DNA of 32,218 nucleotides from Alphaproteobacteria bacterium (GCA_022821735.1 JAJECZ010000129.1:1-32218), one strand, 5' to 3'. Shown: positions 16,363-25,327, numbered from the stretch's first letter. The notes: generated by a model not told the origin, from the letters alone. Translations and numbers: made by a program.

Positions 16363-18827
16363 AATCCGACCTTGAGAGAGGCGAGCTTTGCGAACGGCGA
16401 ACCGGGCCTGGCCCGGATGCGGCGCAGCGGTCTCGAACGGCTGCGGGTCATCTGCATGCCGGTTGCGCTGTCGCTTGCCTCATATCCGATATCCGCCAGA
16501 ACGGCCGGCAGGTCGTCGAGGCGGCAGCCTGACACCCGGGCGAGTTGCAGTGTGGGAACAAACGGTCCCTGTTCCGCAAGACCGGCGGCGGCGTCCGCCA
16601 GCCGCTCCAGCACAGGCGCCCGGAGCGCCAGCGGGCCCGCAACGACATAGCCGGCGGCAGCATAGCGGGCCGCGGGTATTGCAGGGTCCAACGACAGTAT
16701 CTGTCGGCCCGCCGTCAACGGCTCGCCGCCGGCATTCCGGTAAATGCGCCAAAGCAGGTCCAGCAGTCCGGCGGGCCGAGGCTTCTGCATCGCCGGTACG
16801 AACAGGGCGACACGGCCAATGCGCACTCCCAGCCGGCCGAGCGCTCGCCGATCAGCTTGAGACAACGATCTGGCGAGGTCGGCAACGGCGTCGCGCCTGA
16901 GCGTACCGAGCGCTTCAGCGATCCGGTAGGCGATTCCGCGCGCGCGGCCGGAAAGCCCCTCGGGACTGGCTAGCGCCGCCAGCGGGGCGAGGTCATGAGC
17001 AATCAGGCCGGCGGCCCATTCCCGGAGGCGGCCTTCCACGCGCCGCCGGGGAGCCGTCTCCAGAAGGTCGGAAGGCAGGACCCGGAGGCCAGGCGAAAGC
17101 GCAGTCGGACCGGCAATCAGGCGCGCGACCGGTTCGCGGTTCCAAAGCACCCGGCCGTCGGCGTCGAGAGTGAAACTCTCGTCGTTCGCCTCCACAAGTG
17201 CGTCCACCCTGCGCGCCGCTTCCTCCCGCAACACGCGCTGGGTAGCCAGCACCAGAGGCCGCCCGCCGCGTTCCGAGCGGGCTGCGGTGTAGCGAAAGCC
17301 GTCCAGGCGGCCGACGGTTTCGCCTTCCAGCAGGACGGAGCCGTCCCGCGCGACGGCTCCGGCGAGGTCGCCGCCTTCCCGCAAGCGCCGGGCCAACACG
17401 GCTGTTCGTCGATCCACGAAGCGCTGGGTCAGCCGTTCGTGCAATGCGTCGGAAAGCAGGTCCTCCAGCCGCCGGGTACGTTCCTGCCAGCCGGACGCAT
17501 CGTCGAGCCACGCGGCGCGATAGGCGATATAGGTCCAGGTGCGCACCCCGGCGATGCGCGCCATGAGAGTGTCGATGTCGCCGTCCGTGCGCTCCAGCCG
17601 GCCGACCTGCCGGGCGACCCAATCCTCCGGCAACCGGCCGCCTCGATCGATCAGGTACCGGTAAATGCGTCCCAGCAAGTGGGCATGGGCGTCGGTCAGC
17701 GTCTTGCGGAAGTCGGGGACCTGGCAAACATCCCAGAGCATGGCGATCCTCTCGCGGCCGACCGCCGCCGCCCTGATCGCCGGGTCGCGGGCCAGCACGG
17801 CCAGCGCCTGCTGGTCCTCGCCGTCCCGTCCCGGCACGAAGAACGGGAAAGGCGGCGGACGTCCGAGGCTCGCCAGCAGCGCTTCGACACTCGAAAAGTC
17901 GAGGTCGTCATTGCGCCAGAAGACCGTTTGCAGGGGTTCGAACCGGTGTTCCTCCACCCGTGCGACCGTGCGCTCCTCCATTGGCCGCTGCTCCGCCGTA
18001 ACGCCGAATGTGCCGTCGGCGACATGCCGTCCGGCGCGCCCCGCAATCTGGCCGACTTCGGCCGGTGCAAGCTTGCGCATGCGCCGGCCGTCAAATTTGC
18101 TGAGTGCGGAGAACGCGACATGGCGCACATCCATGTTGAGGCCCATGCCGATAGCATCGGTGGCGACCAGGTAGTCCACCTCGCCGGCCTGGTACATGCC
18201 GACCTGTGCGTTTCGCGCACGGGGACTGAGCGCGCCCAGCACCACCGCGGTGCCGCCGCGCTGCCGGCGGACCAGTTCGGCAAGGCGGTAAACCTCGCTT
18301 GCGGAGAACGCGACTACCGCGGAACGCGGCGGCAGCCTCGTCACCTTGCGGTAACCCGAATAGTCGAGCCGGGAGAAGCGGGGCCGGTCCTCGACCACCG
18401 CCTCCGGCGCCAATTGCCGCAACAGCGGCCGGATCGTCTCGGCGCCGAGAAACATCGTTTCGTGCTTGCCGCGGGCATGAAGAAGGCGGTTGGTGACGAT
18501 GTGGCCGCGTTCCGGATCCGCTGCCATCTGCACTTCATCCACGGCGAGGAAGGCGACGCTCCGGTCGAGCGGCATCGATTCCGTCGTGCAGACAAAATAC
18601 CGCGCCCGGGGCGGTATCAGCTTCTCCTCGCCAGTGACCAGCGCAACCGCGCTGGCGCCCTTGATGGCGGCGATACGGTCGTAGTTCTCACGTGCCAGCA
18701 ACCGCAGCGGGAAGCCGATCATGCCGGACTCGTACCCGAGCATGCGCTGCACGGCGGCATAGGTCTTGCCGGTATTGGTCGGCCCGAGTAGTGCCGTAAC
18801 CCGAGCCTGCCCGTCGGTTGCCCGCAT
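16359..18827 (-). CDS. Helicase-related protein (Suv3/DExH-like)
   Basis: 822 aa; TALLGPTNTGKTYAAVQRM (Walker A), FLAVDEVQMAADPERGHIVTNRLLHARG, VATDAIGMGLNMDVRHVAFSALSKFDGRRMRKLAPAEVGQIAGRAGRH (motif VI). Confidence 0.9.
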   Translation of the reverse strand: MRATDGQARVTALLGPTNTGKTYAAVQRMLGYESGMIGFPLRLLARENYDRIAAIKGASAVALVTGEEKLIPPRARYFVCTTESMPLDRSVAFLAVDEVQMAADPERGHIVTNRLLHARGKHETMFLGAETIRPLLRQLAPEAVVEDRPRFSRLDYSGYRKVTRLPPRSAVVAFSASEVYRLAELVRRQRGGTAVVLGALSPRARNAQVGMYQAGEVDYLVATDAIGMGLNMDVRHVAFSALSKFDGRRMRKLAPAEVGQIAGRAGRHVADGTFGVTAEQRPMEERTVARVEEHRFEPLQTVFWRNDDLDFSSVEALLASLGRPPPFPFFVPGRDGEDQQALAVLARDPAIRAAAVGRERIAMLWDVCQVPDFRKTLTDAHAHLLGRIYRYLIDRGGRLPEDWVARQVGRLERTDGDIDTLMARIAGVRTWTYIAYRAAWLDDASGWQERTRRLEDLLSDALHERLTQRFVDRRTAVLARRLREGGDLAGAVARDGSVLLEGETVGRLDGFRYTAARSERGGRPLVLATQRVLREEAARRVDALVEANDESFTLDADGRVLWNREPVARLIAGPTALSPGLRVLPSDLLETAPRRRVEGRLREWAAGLIAHDLAPLAALASPEGLSGRARGIAYRIAEALGTLRRDAVADLARSLSQADRRALGRLGVRIGRVALFVPAMQKPRPAGLLDLLWRIYRNAGGEPLTAGRQILSLDPAIPAARYAAAGYVVAGPLALRAPVLERLADAAAGLAEQGPFVPTLQLARVSGCRLDDLPAVLADIGYEASDSATGMQMTRSRSRPLRRIRARPGSPFAKLASLKVGL

Positions 18828-18889
18828 ACGCAGAGGGTCGGTCCGATTCCATGCCAGTTCAAGGGCAAATCCGTGTAGACCGTGCGCCG

Positions 18890-19192
18890 ATGTGGGCCGA
18901 AGGATCGAGCGACGGCATTCGCCTCAGGCTTCGCGTGGCGCCCGGTGTACGCCGCCCGGGCCTGGGGGGCCTCGTCGACTCCGGGACGAGGCTGGCCGTT
19001 CGGGTGTCGGCGCGCCCGACGGAGGGCAAGGCCAATAAGGCCGTGGAAGACCTGCTTGCGAAGGCGCTGCGTGTCCCCAAAGGGCGCGTCCGGATCGTGC
19101 GGGGCCATCGGAGCCGGGACAAGACCGTCCGGATCGACGGCGACCCGGTCGCACTCGCGGCGGCGGCTTCTCTGCTGCCGGAAATAGGGTAG
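18890..19192 (+). CDS. DUF167 (YggU) family protein
   Basis: About 100 aa from MWAEGSSDGIRLRLRVAPGVRRPGLGG...GTRLAVRVSARPTEGKANKAVEDLLAKALRVPKGRVRIVRGHRSRDKTVRIDG; alternative ATG at 18851. Confidence 0.85.
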   Translation: MWAEGSSDGIRLRLRVAPGVRRPGLGGLVDSGTRLAVRVSARPTEGKANKAVEDLLAKALRVPKGRVRIVRGHRSRDKTVRIDGDPVALAAAASLLPEIG

Positions 19193-19237
19193 GGTGCCTC
19201 CCTCGGCTCCAAGTCACTGCAGAAGGACGTCATCTCC

Positions 19238-20083
19238 ATGGACTACGGCATTGCGCAGTTTCCGACCGACTATTCCATTGCGCCGGCCGCGCTCGCAGTC
19301 GCCGCCGAAGAACGCGGTTTCGAGTCGTTCTGGGCTCCGGAGCATTCGCACATTCCATGGTCGCGGAAGTCTCCCTGGCCCGGCGGGGCCGAGTTGCCCA
19401 AGCAGTATTACGATGTCATGGACCAGTTCCTGGCGCTCGCCAGTGCGGCGACGGCGACCTCCCGGATCAAGCTCGGCACCGGCATATGCCTCGTCGTGCA
19501 GCGCGACCCGATCTACACCGCCAAGGAAGTCTCCACGCTAGACCGGCTTTCGAACGGGCGCTTCCTGTTCGGCGTCGGCGGCGGCTGGAATGCGGAGGAG
19601 ATGGCAGACCACGGCACGGATTTCTCGACGCGGTTTGCCCTCATGGAGGAGCGCATCGCGGCCATGAAGGCGATCTGGACCGAGGCGAAGGCGGAGTATC
19701 ACGGCGAGTTCGTCGATTTCGATTCTATGGCGCAGTGGCCGAAGCCGGTGCAGCGCCCGCATCCGCCGGTGATCGTCGGCGGGGCGTTCCCCTGGGGCGC
19801 GCGCCGGGCGATCGCCTATGGCGACGGCTGGATGCCGATAGGCGGACGCAACCAGGATGTGCTGGAGCTCCTGCCCCGCTTCCGGCAGATGGCCGCCGAA
19901 GCAGAACGCGACCCGGACTCGATTGCGGTGACGCTCTTCGGGGTCGAAGCGGACGCCGCGCTGCTCGACCGGGCCGAAGCTGCGAGTGTGGCGCGGGCGG
20001 TCTTCATGCTGCCGTCTGTGGACGATGCCGAAAGCCTGAAACTCCTCGACGCCCTAGTCGAGAAGCTCAAGCCACGCCTGTAG
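19238..20083 (+). CDS. LLM class (luciferase-like, F420-type) oxidoreductase
   Basis: 281 aa; MDYGIAQFPTDYSIAPAALAVAAEERGFESFWAPEHSHIPWSR...ATSRIKLGTGICLVVQRDPIYTAKEVSTLDRLSNGRFLFGVGGGWNAEEMADHG...KPVQRPHPPVIVGG. Confidence 0.92.
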   Translation: MDYGIAQFPTDYSIAPAALAVAAEERGFESFWAPEHSHIPWSRKSPWPGGAELPKQYYDVMDQFLALASAATATSRIKLGTGICLVVQRDPIYTAKEVSTLDRLSNGRFLFGVGGGWNAEEMADHGTDFSTRFALMEERIAAMKAIWTEAKAEYHGEFVDFDSMAQWPKPVQRPHPPVIVGGAFPWGARRAIAYGDGWMPIGGRNQDVLELLPRFRQMAAEAERDPDSIAVTLFGVEADAALLDRAEAASVARAVFMLPSVDDAESLKLLDALVEKLKPRL

Positions 20084-20094
20084 CGGATGTTGCG

Positions 20095-20655
20095 TCAGTC
20101 GCCGAAGAACGGCGTTTCGTTCTCGCCCCTGAGGCGGATGTCGAAGCGAAAACCGCCGTCTTCGGCTTGCGCCACCAATAGCGGCCGGCGGCCGGCGGGC
20201 ACGGCCGCCAGCACGGGATCGTCGGCGTTCAGCTCCTCGCCGGGGAAATAGGCGCGGGTCCGCATGCGCCGGAGCAGCCCGGCTGAGAATACCGCGACCG
20301 AGACATGCGGCGCCTGCCAGCGATTGCCCTCGAAAGGCACCGGGCCCGGCACTACGGTCGTGAAGGAGAAGCCGCCCTCGGCGTCCGTCAACACCCGGCC
20401 GAATCCGTTGAAATGCGGGTCGCGCGGGCGCGCCTCGTCCCTGTCAAGAGGATGGGCGTAGGCACCCGCCGCATTGGCCTGCCAGATCTCGACCAGCGCA
20501 TCCCGGACGGGCGCGGCGTTCACATCGGTGACGCGGCCCCGCAGGAAGATGGCGCGTCCCTCTGCCTTGCCGCCGCCGGTGAGGTCGGCACTGAACGGCA
20601 GCGCATAGTTGAAGAACGGCCCCAGCGTCTGCGACGCGGTCGGCGCAATGCTCAT
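20095..20655 (-). CDS. pcaG: Protocatechuate 3,4-dioxygenase alpha subunit
   Basis: 186 aa; TASQTLGPFFNYALPF...ALVEIWQANAAGAYAHPLD...DPHFNGFGRVLTDAEGGFSFTTVVPG...QAPHVSVAVFSAGLLRRMRTRAYFPGE; overlaps pcaH stop. Confidence 0.92.
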   Translation of the reverse strand: MSIAPTASQTLGPFFNYALPFSADLTGGGKAEGRAIFLRGRVTDVNAAPVRDALVEIWQANAAGAYAHPLDRDEARPRDPHFNGFGRVLTDAEGGFSFTTVVPGPVPFEGNRWQAPHVSVAVFSAGLLRRMRTRAYFPGEELNADDPVLAAVPAGRRPLLVAQAEDGGFRFDIRLRGENETPFFGD

Positions 20656-21356
20656 GCCTGCAACCCTTCGTCTTCCATCGGCGTCTGGTTCCGGCCTCTC
20701 AGCACGATGTCGAAGCCGTAGCCCAGCGCATGCTCGTGCAGGCCGACGGAAGTATCGGTCACCGCGACGAGCCGCTCCCTCGCGGCGTCGTCCGGCACGG
20801 ACATGAAGATGGAGTCGAGTTCGTTCAGCGGGTCGCCCGGGAAATAGACCTGGGTAATCATCCGGCTCAGGAACGCATAGCCGTATATCGAAAGGTGGAT
20901 ATGCGGCGGGCGCCACCAATTGCCGGAATTCGGCACCGGATAGGCGCCGGGCTTGATGGTGACGAAGCGGTACCGGCCTTCCGAATCCGTCACGGCTCGC
21001 CCTCCGCCGACGAAGTGGGGGTCCAGCGGCGCATCGCGCCCGTCCACCGGATGGCGGTATTTGCCGGAGGCATTCGCCTGCCAGGCTTCGACCAGCACGC
21101 CGGGAAGCGGGCGCGCGTCCTCGTCGCGGACCTGTCCGGCAAGAACCATCAGCTGGCCAAGCGCCTTGCCGCCCGCGGTCAGGTCCGCCTCGTCCTGCGA
21201 GACTCCCTCGCGCGGGAAGAGCGGCCCGGTGATCTCCGAAAGCGTCACCGGAGCCTCGACGAAGGGTTGCGACGGGGCGAGCTGGCTTGTGCGGAAATAG
21301 CGCTCGGAGTTGACCCCCGGCTGCGTGCCCTCCGGATAGGATGCATATTCGACCAT
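20652..21356 (-). CDS. pcaH: Protocatechuate 3,4-dioxygenase beta subunit
   Basis: 234 aa; TGPLFPREGVSQDEADLT...VEAWQANASGKYRHPVDGRDAPLDPHFVGGGRAVTDSEGRYRFVTIKPGAYPVPNSGNWWRPPHIHLSIYGYAFLSRMITQVYFPGDPLN with a Tyr/His (HIH) iron-ligand pattern. Confidence 0.93.
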   Translation of the reverse strand: MVEYASYPEGTQPGVNSERYFRTSQLAPSQPFVEAPVTLSEITGPLFPREGVSQDEADLTAGGKALGQLMVLAGQVRDEDARPLPGVLVEAWQANASGKYRHPVDGRDAPLDPHFVGGGRAVTDSEGRYRFVTIKPGAYPVPNSGNWWRPPHIHLSIYGYAFLSRMITQVYFPGDPLNELDSIFMSVPDDAARERLVAVTDTSVGLHEHALGYGFDIVLRGRNQTPMEDEGLQA

Positions 21357-21388
21357 GAGGCTTCTCCCGGTTGACGGCTGGAGCCGCG

Positions 21389-22981
21389 TTATGCGCCTGC
21401 CTTTATCATGTCTGCGGCCTTCTCGGCGATCATCAGCACAGCGGCGTTGGTGTTGGCCGAGACCATGCGCGGCATCACCGACGCGTCGACCACCCGAAGG
21501 CCCCCCAATCCGCGCAGGCGGAGCGAGGAATCAACCACTGCCATAGGGTCGTCGCCCATCTTGCAGGTGCCGATGGGATGATAGACCGTCGCGCCGTTGG
21601 AGCGGCAGTAGTGGAGGAGTTCGTCGTCGCTCTTCCGCTCGGCGCCAGGAATGGTTTCGCACTCGATATAGGGCGCGATGGCGGGCTGTTCGAATATCTT
21701 TCGCGCGAGCTTCAGCGCGCCCGTCATGGTATCGCAGTCGGTCTGCGTGGCGAGATAGTTCGGACGGATGACGGGATGGCGGTCCGGATCGTTCGCGCCG
21801 ATATGGATCGAGCCGATGCTTTCCGGCCGATGCTGCCAGAAGCCGAGCGTCATGCCGGGATAGTCGTCCAGAACGCTGATGACCCCGTCCTTGTAGCTCG
21901 CGGGCGCGAAGCTGTACTGCACATCCGGTGTCGCCATGCCCGGCATGATCTTGACCGAGGCGCTGACATTGCCCGGCGCGGCGGTCAGCAGGCCGGTGCG
22001 TGTGGTCGCGTAGCGCACGGTTTCCCAGAGCAGGGGCAGTCCCTTCGAACGCTCGTTGAAGGTGCGGATGCCTTTCGCCTTCATGCAGATGCGGGCGACA
22101 TAATGGTCCTGGAGGTTCTCTCCGACGCCGGGCAGGTGGTGGACCGGTTCGATCCCGAGCGGCTTGAGCCGCTCGCCGTCGCCGATACCCGACAGTTCCA
22201 GCAGTTGCGGCGAAGCGATGGATCCGGACGACAGGATAACCTCGGCGTTGGCCCGGACCTCTCGGACGGTATTGCCCTGCCGGAACACGACCCCGACCAC
22301 GCGCCCCTCTTCGACGACAAGCCGCTGGGCAAGCGCATGCGTCTCCACCCGCAGGTTCGTCCGGCCGTCCGTCTGGCGCAGATAGGTCCGTGCGGTGCTC
22401 TCCCGGCGGCCGTTGCGGATGGCGTGCTGGAAGTAGCCTACACCTTCCTGCTCGCCGTCATTGTAGTCGTTGTTGCGCGGGATGCCGGCCTCCATGCAGG
22501 CTTCGATGAACAGCCTCGTCAGCGGATGCTGCTCGATCGGGTCGATGACGTTGATCGGGCCGCCCCGGCCGCGAATCTCCTCGTCGCCGCCCGCCCGGTT
22601 CTCGAACCTCTTGAAGTAGGGAAGCACCTCTTCGTAGGACCAGCCGCGGTTGCCGAGCTGGGCCCATCCGTCATAGTCCTCGGGCTGGCCGCGCACGATG
22701 AGGTGGCCGTTGATCGCGGACGAGCCGCCCAGCACCTTGCCGCGTGGCCAGTGAATCGCCCGGTTCCCGCTGTTCTCCTCCTTCTCGGTTGCGTAGCACC
22801 AGTTGACGGAGGTGTCGTACAGCGTCTTGAAGAAGCCGGCGGGTATATGGATGAAGGGGTTGAGGTCGCGCCCGCCCGCCTCCAGCAGCAACACGCTGGC
22901 CGCCGGGTTCTCGCTCAGGCGATTGGCCATGACGCAGCCGGCGGACCCGGCGCCGATAACGATATAGTCGAAGCGGTTCAT
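21389..22981 (-). CDS. GMC family FAD oxidoreductase (choline-dehydrogenase-like)
   Basis: 530 aa from MNRFDYIVIGAGSAGCVMANRLSENPAASVLLLEAGG...WPRGKVLGGSSAINGHLIVRGQPEDYDGWAQLGNRGWSYEEVLPYFKRFE...YHPIGTCKMGDDPMAVVDSSLRLRGLGGLRVVDASVMPRMVSANTNAAVLMIAEKAADMI. Confidence 0.92.
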   Translation of the reverse strand: MNRFDYIVIGAGSAGCVMANRLSENPAASVLLLEAGGRDLNPFIHIPAGFFKTLYDTSVNWCYATEKEENSGNRAIHWPRGKVLGGSSAINGHLIVRGQPEDYDGWAQLGNRGWSYEEVLPYFKRFENRAGGDEEIRGRGGPINVIDPIEQHPLTRLFIEACMEAGIPRNNDYNDGEQEGVGYFQHAIRNGRRESTARTYLRQTDGRTNLRVETHALAQRLVVEEGRVVGVVFRQGNTVREVRANAEVILSSGSIASPQLLELSGIGDGERLKPLGIEPVHHLPGVGENLQDHYVARICMKAKGIRTFNERSKGLPLLWETVRYATTRTGLLTAAPGNVSASVKIMPGMATPDVQYSFAPASYKDGVISVLDDYPGMTLGFWQHRPESIGSIHIGANDPDRHPVIRPNYLATQTDCDTMTGALKLARKIFEQPAIAPYIECETIPGAERKSDDELLHYCRSNGATVYHPIGTCKMGDDPMAVVDSSLRLRGLGGLRVVDASVMPRMVSANTNAAVLMIAEKAADMIKAGA

Positions 22982-23167
22982 CCCGCCTTGCCTCCCCCGT
23001 ACGGTTCGCTGTGGCGGCGAATGTCGGATACTACGGTGCATCGCAGCTTACGATGGAGCGCGCCGAATTCAACAATCGAGGATCGCTGGACTATCGTCCC
23101 GGATACCCGGAAGGCGGGTCTCCATATCGTGGATGTGCCGGTTCACGATGCAAACCGCCCGGGCGCC

Positions 23168-24862
23168 TCACTCCGGCTTGCGGAAGAGCTGGATGCCCCA
23201 GGCCAGGTGTCCGGCATCCGCGGCCTTCACCCAGTTCTCGAGGCCGACGGTCATCTTGTCGAGATACCCGGCCGAGGCGCCGTTTTCGCGCAACTCGTCG
23301 TAACGGGCCGTGAGGTCCTTCCGCACCCGGTCGTAATGGGTGCGGAGATGGCCTGTCATGTTCTCCTGTGCCAACACCTCGAAGCCCAGAGCCTGCGCTG
23401 CTTTGCGGTAGTAGTGCGCGGAGCCGAGGCTGTTGAGCTGGAGCCGGTCGTAGACGGGCTGGAGCACGCCGTCCGGCACGTCGTCGGCCTGCATCGGGTC
23501 GGTGAAAACAAAGTGGCCGCCCGGCTTCAGCACGCGCCAGACCTCGGCCAGCACCCTGTCGCGCTGGTCCGAGTGCAGGATGGCGTCCTGACTCCATACC
23601 GCGTCGTAGCTGGCGTTCGGATCGGGGATGTTTTCGAAGACGCCGTGCACCACTGATATCCGGCTGCCGAGCTTTGCCTGCCGGTTCCTGGCCCGGTTGG
23701 TGTCGTTCTGCGTCTCGGAGATGTTCAGGCATGTGGCCGTGCAGCCGGTCCGCTTGACGAGGCGCCGCATCGAACCGCCGTAACCGGCCCCGATGTCCAT
23801 GACGCGGGTGTCGGGGCCGATACCCGGCAGCATCGCCATCATCCGGTCGACGGTTTCGGCGCTGGCCTCGCGGATGTCCTGCGTCGTCTCGTAGATGCCG
23901 ATATGCAGGTCCTCGCCGCCCCAGACCATCGAGTAGAACGTGTCGGCGTCGTCGCTGTCGTAATAGTCCTCGGTGACGTCGCGAACGTCGATCTCGCCTT
24001 CCTCGCGGACGCCGCCGCCCCAGCGCACGACATGCAGCGTGGACTTCTCGGCAACATGAATGAAGAAGTCCGGTTCGTTCTCTGCGTAAGTCTCCTGGAA
24101 GTCGCCATAGGTTCGCACCCGTGCGAAACCCGCCTCGCTGAGCAGACGGCGCACGTAGTTCTTGCGAATCGGACTGAGGTTGAGCGTGTAGCCGGAACCG
24201 TCGGCGAAACTGTACTTCATCCGGACGAGGCTGTCGTCGATATATTCGGGCTCCGCATTCACTTCGTCGCCGCAGTAATAGTATTTGTGCTTGGACGAGA
24301 AGCCCTCATCCAGCATGGCGTCGTAGTTACGCTGGTCCAGGATCAACATCCCGTCATGCTTCAGCGCGGCGTAGAACTCGGCCAAGGCGCGACGGCGGTC
24401 CTGCTCGTCATGCAGGTGGGTGAACGAGTTGCCGAGGCAGATGATCGCGTCGTACTTGCCCTGGATATGACGGTTCAGCCAACGCCAGTCGGCTTGGACG
24501 GTTTTGAGGATCAACCCGCGCGCCCTGGCATTGTCGAACGCTTTGGCCAGCATCGTCGCCGACCCATCGGTCGACGTCACATCGAAGCCGGCCTCGGTCA
24601 GTCGTACCGAGTGGAAGCCCGTGCCACAGGCGACGTCCAGCACGGACTCCTTGCCGCGGGCGCGAAGCACGTCGATGAAGAACTGTCCCTCGCTCTCGGC
24701 GCGCGCCGCCCAGTTGATCAGCTCATCCCACTTCTCAACAAACGAGAGGATGTACTCGCCGCGGTAGAGATCGGTTTCGCGGTCCTCGAGCGGGTCGTCG
24801 CTGTAGCTCTGGCGGTCGAGCGCAAACTCCGAGTTCGTCGTCAACAGGGACGCATCTGGCAT
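23168..24862 (-). CDS. Fused glycine/sarcosine N-methyltransferase + sarcosine/dimethylglycine N-methyltransferase (glycine betaine synthesis)
   Basis: 564 aa with two SAM methyltransferase domains: N-term VEKWDELINWAARAESEGQFFIDVLRARGKESVLDVACGTGFHSVRLTEAGFDVTSTDGSATMLAKAFDNARARG..QADWRWLNRHIQGKYDAIICLGNSFTHL (GSMT-like) and C-term FYSMVWGGEDLHIGIYE..VMDIGAGYGGSMRRLVKRTGCTATCLNISETQN (SDMT-like); SD GGGAGAAGG upstream of ATG 24862. Confidence 0.92.
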   Translation of the reverse strand: MPDASLLTTNSEFALDRQSYSDDPLEDRETDLYRGEYILSFVEKWDELINWAARAESEGQFFIDVLRARGKESVLDVACGTGFHSVRLTEAGFDVTSTDGSATMLAKAFDNARARGLILKTVQADWRWLNRHIQGKYDAIICLGNSFTHLHDEQDRRRALAEFYAALKHDGMLILDQRNYDAMLDEGFSSKHKYYYCGDEVNAEPEYIDDSLVRMKYSFADGSGYTLNLSPIRKNYVRRLLSEAGFARVRTYGDFQETYAENEPDFFIHVAEKSTLHVVRWGGGVREEGEIDVRDVTEDYYDSDDADTFYSMVWGGEDLHIGIYETTQDIREASAETVDRMMAMLPGIGPDTRVMDIGAGYGGSMRRLVKRTGCTATCLNISETQNDTNRARNRQAKLGSRISVVHGVFENIPDPNASYDAVWSQDAILHSDQRDRVLAEVWRVLKPGGHFVFTDPMQADDVPDGVLQPVYDRLQLNSLGSAHYYRKAAQALGFEVLAQENMTGHLRTHYDRVRKDLTARYDELRENGASAGYLDKMTVGLENWVKAADAGHLAWGIQLFRKPE

Positions 24863-24887
24863 AGTTCGATCCTTCTCCCGGTTATTC

Positions 24888-24908
24888 GCCGGTCCCGTCC
24901 GGACCGGC
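24888..24908 (-). promoter_or_regulatory. Perfect hairpin in the 5' leader of the betaine methyltransferase gene
   Basis: GCCGGTCC-CGTCC-GGACCGGC, 8-bp perfect stem, 25 nt upstream of the ATG and just upstream of the SD. Confidence 0.45.
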
Positions 24909-25143
24909 TTGTCATGGACCGGCCCGGTAAAGAGCCGATGCACGTTGGATGCCGTTTGCGCCATAAGTCGGGATCGGGCCTGCAATGAGGCCCCGTCCCC
25001 TCAAAAGTCCGGCGCGTCCTGCCCAGGCAAGCGCTTGCGCCGTTGCAAGGATGCCGGCAGGGGCTCGCTGCGGTCGATATGTGCCGCAGTGGAGGCCGCG
25101 GTCGCCCGGAGGCGAAGCGGCACTCTCGAAGTCAGTTCAATGA

Positions 25144-25198
25144 CAAGGGAAGCTCCCGGGGCCGTTCGGCCGCTCGGACGAGCCACAGCTTCCCCTTG
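25144..25198 (-). other. Candidate structured RNA / three-way junction upstream of the betaine methyltransferase gene
   Basis: Minus strand CAAGGGGAAGCT gtg GCTC-GTCC-GAGC GGCC-GAAC-GGCC ccggg AGCTTCCCTTG: 11-bp outer stem with one bulged G, enclosing two perfect 4-bp tetraloop hairpins. Confidence 0.45.
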
Positions 25199-25282
25199 AA
25201 GATGGAACGACGATATTACGGGATGAGGCTCTTGTAAAATTTCCGGGCCGCACCGGTTCGGAAGCCGGTTCGCGGCAAGGCT

Positions 25283-25327
25283 GCCCGCCAGCAACCAGTC
25301 CTCGATTTCCTGGTGCTGACGGCGGGC
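25283..25327. other. Long imperfect hairpin directly after the CaiB-type CoA-transferase stop codon (terminator-like, no T tract)
   Basis: + strand GCCCGCCAGCAACCAG...CTGGTGCTGACGGCGGGC; arms complementary apart from a 2-nt insertion and one other mismatch; abuts the stop at 25328. Confidence 0.55.

Noticed and set aside
16995-18791. 598-aa + ORF
   Set aside because: Antisense to the helicase; no motif, composition artefact.
21371-23656. 761-aa + ORF
   Set aside because: Antisense to the GMC oxidoreductase and methyltransferase; shadow ORF.
25001-25294. 97-aa - ORF in the long intergenic region
   Set aside because: TTG-type start, no SD, no recognisable domain, overlaps the palindromic structures; coding status not supportable.
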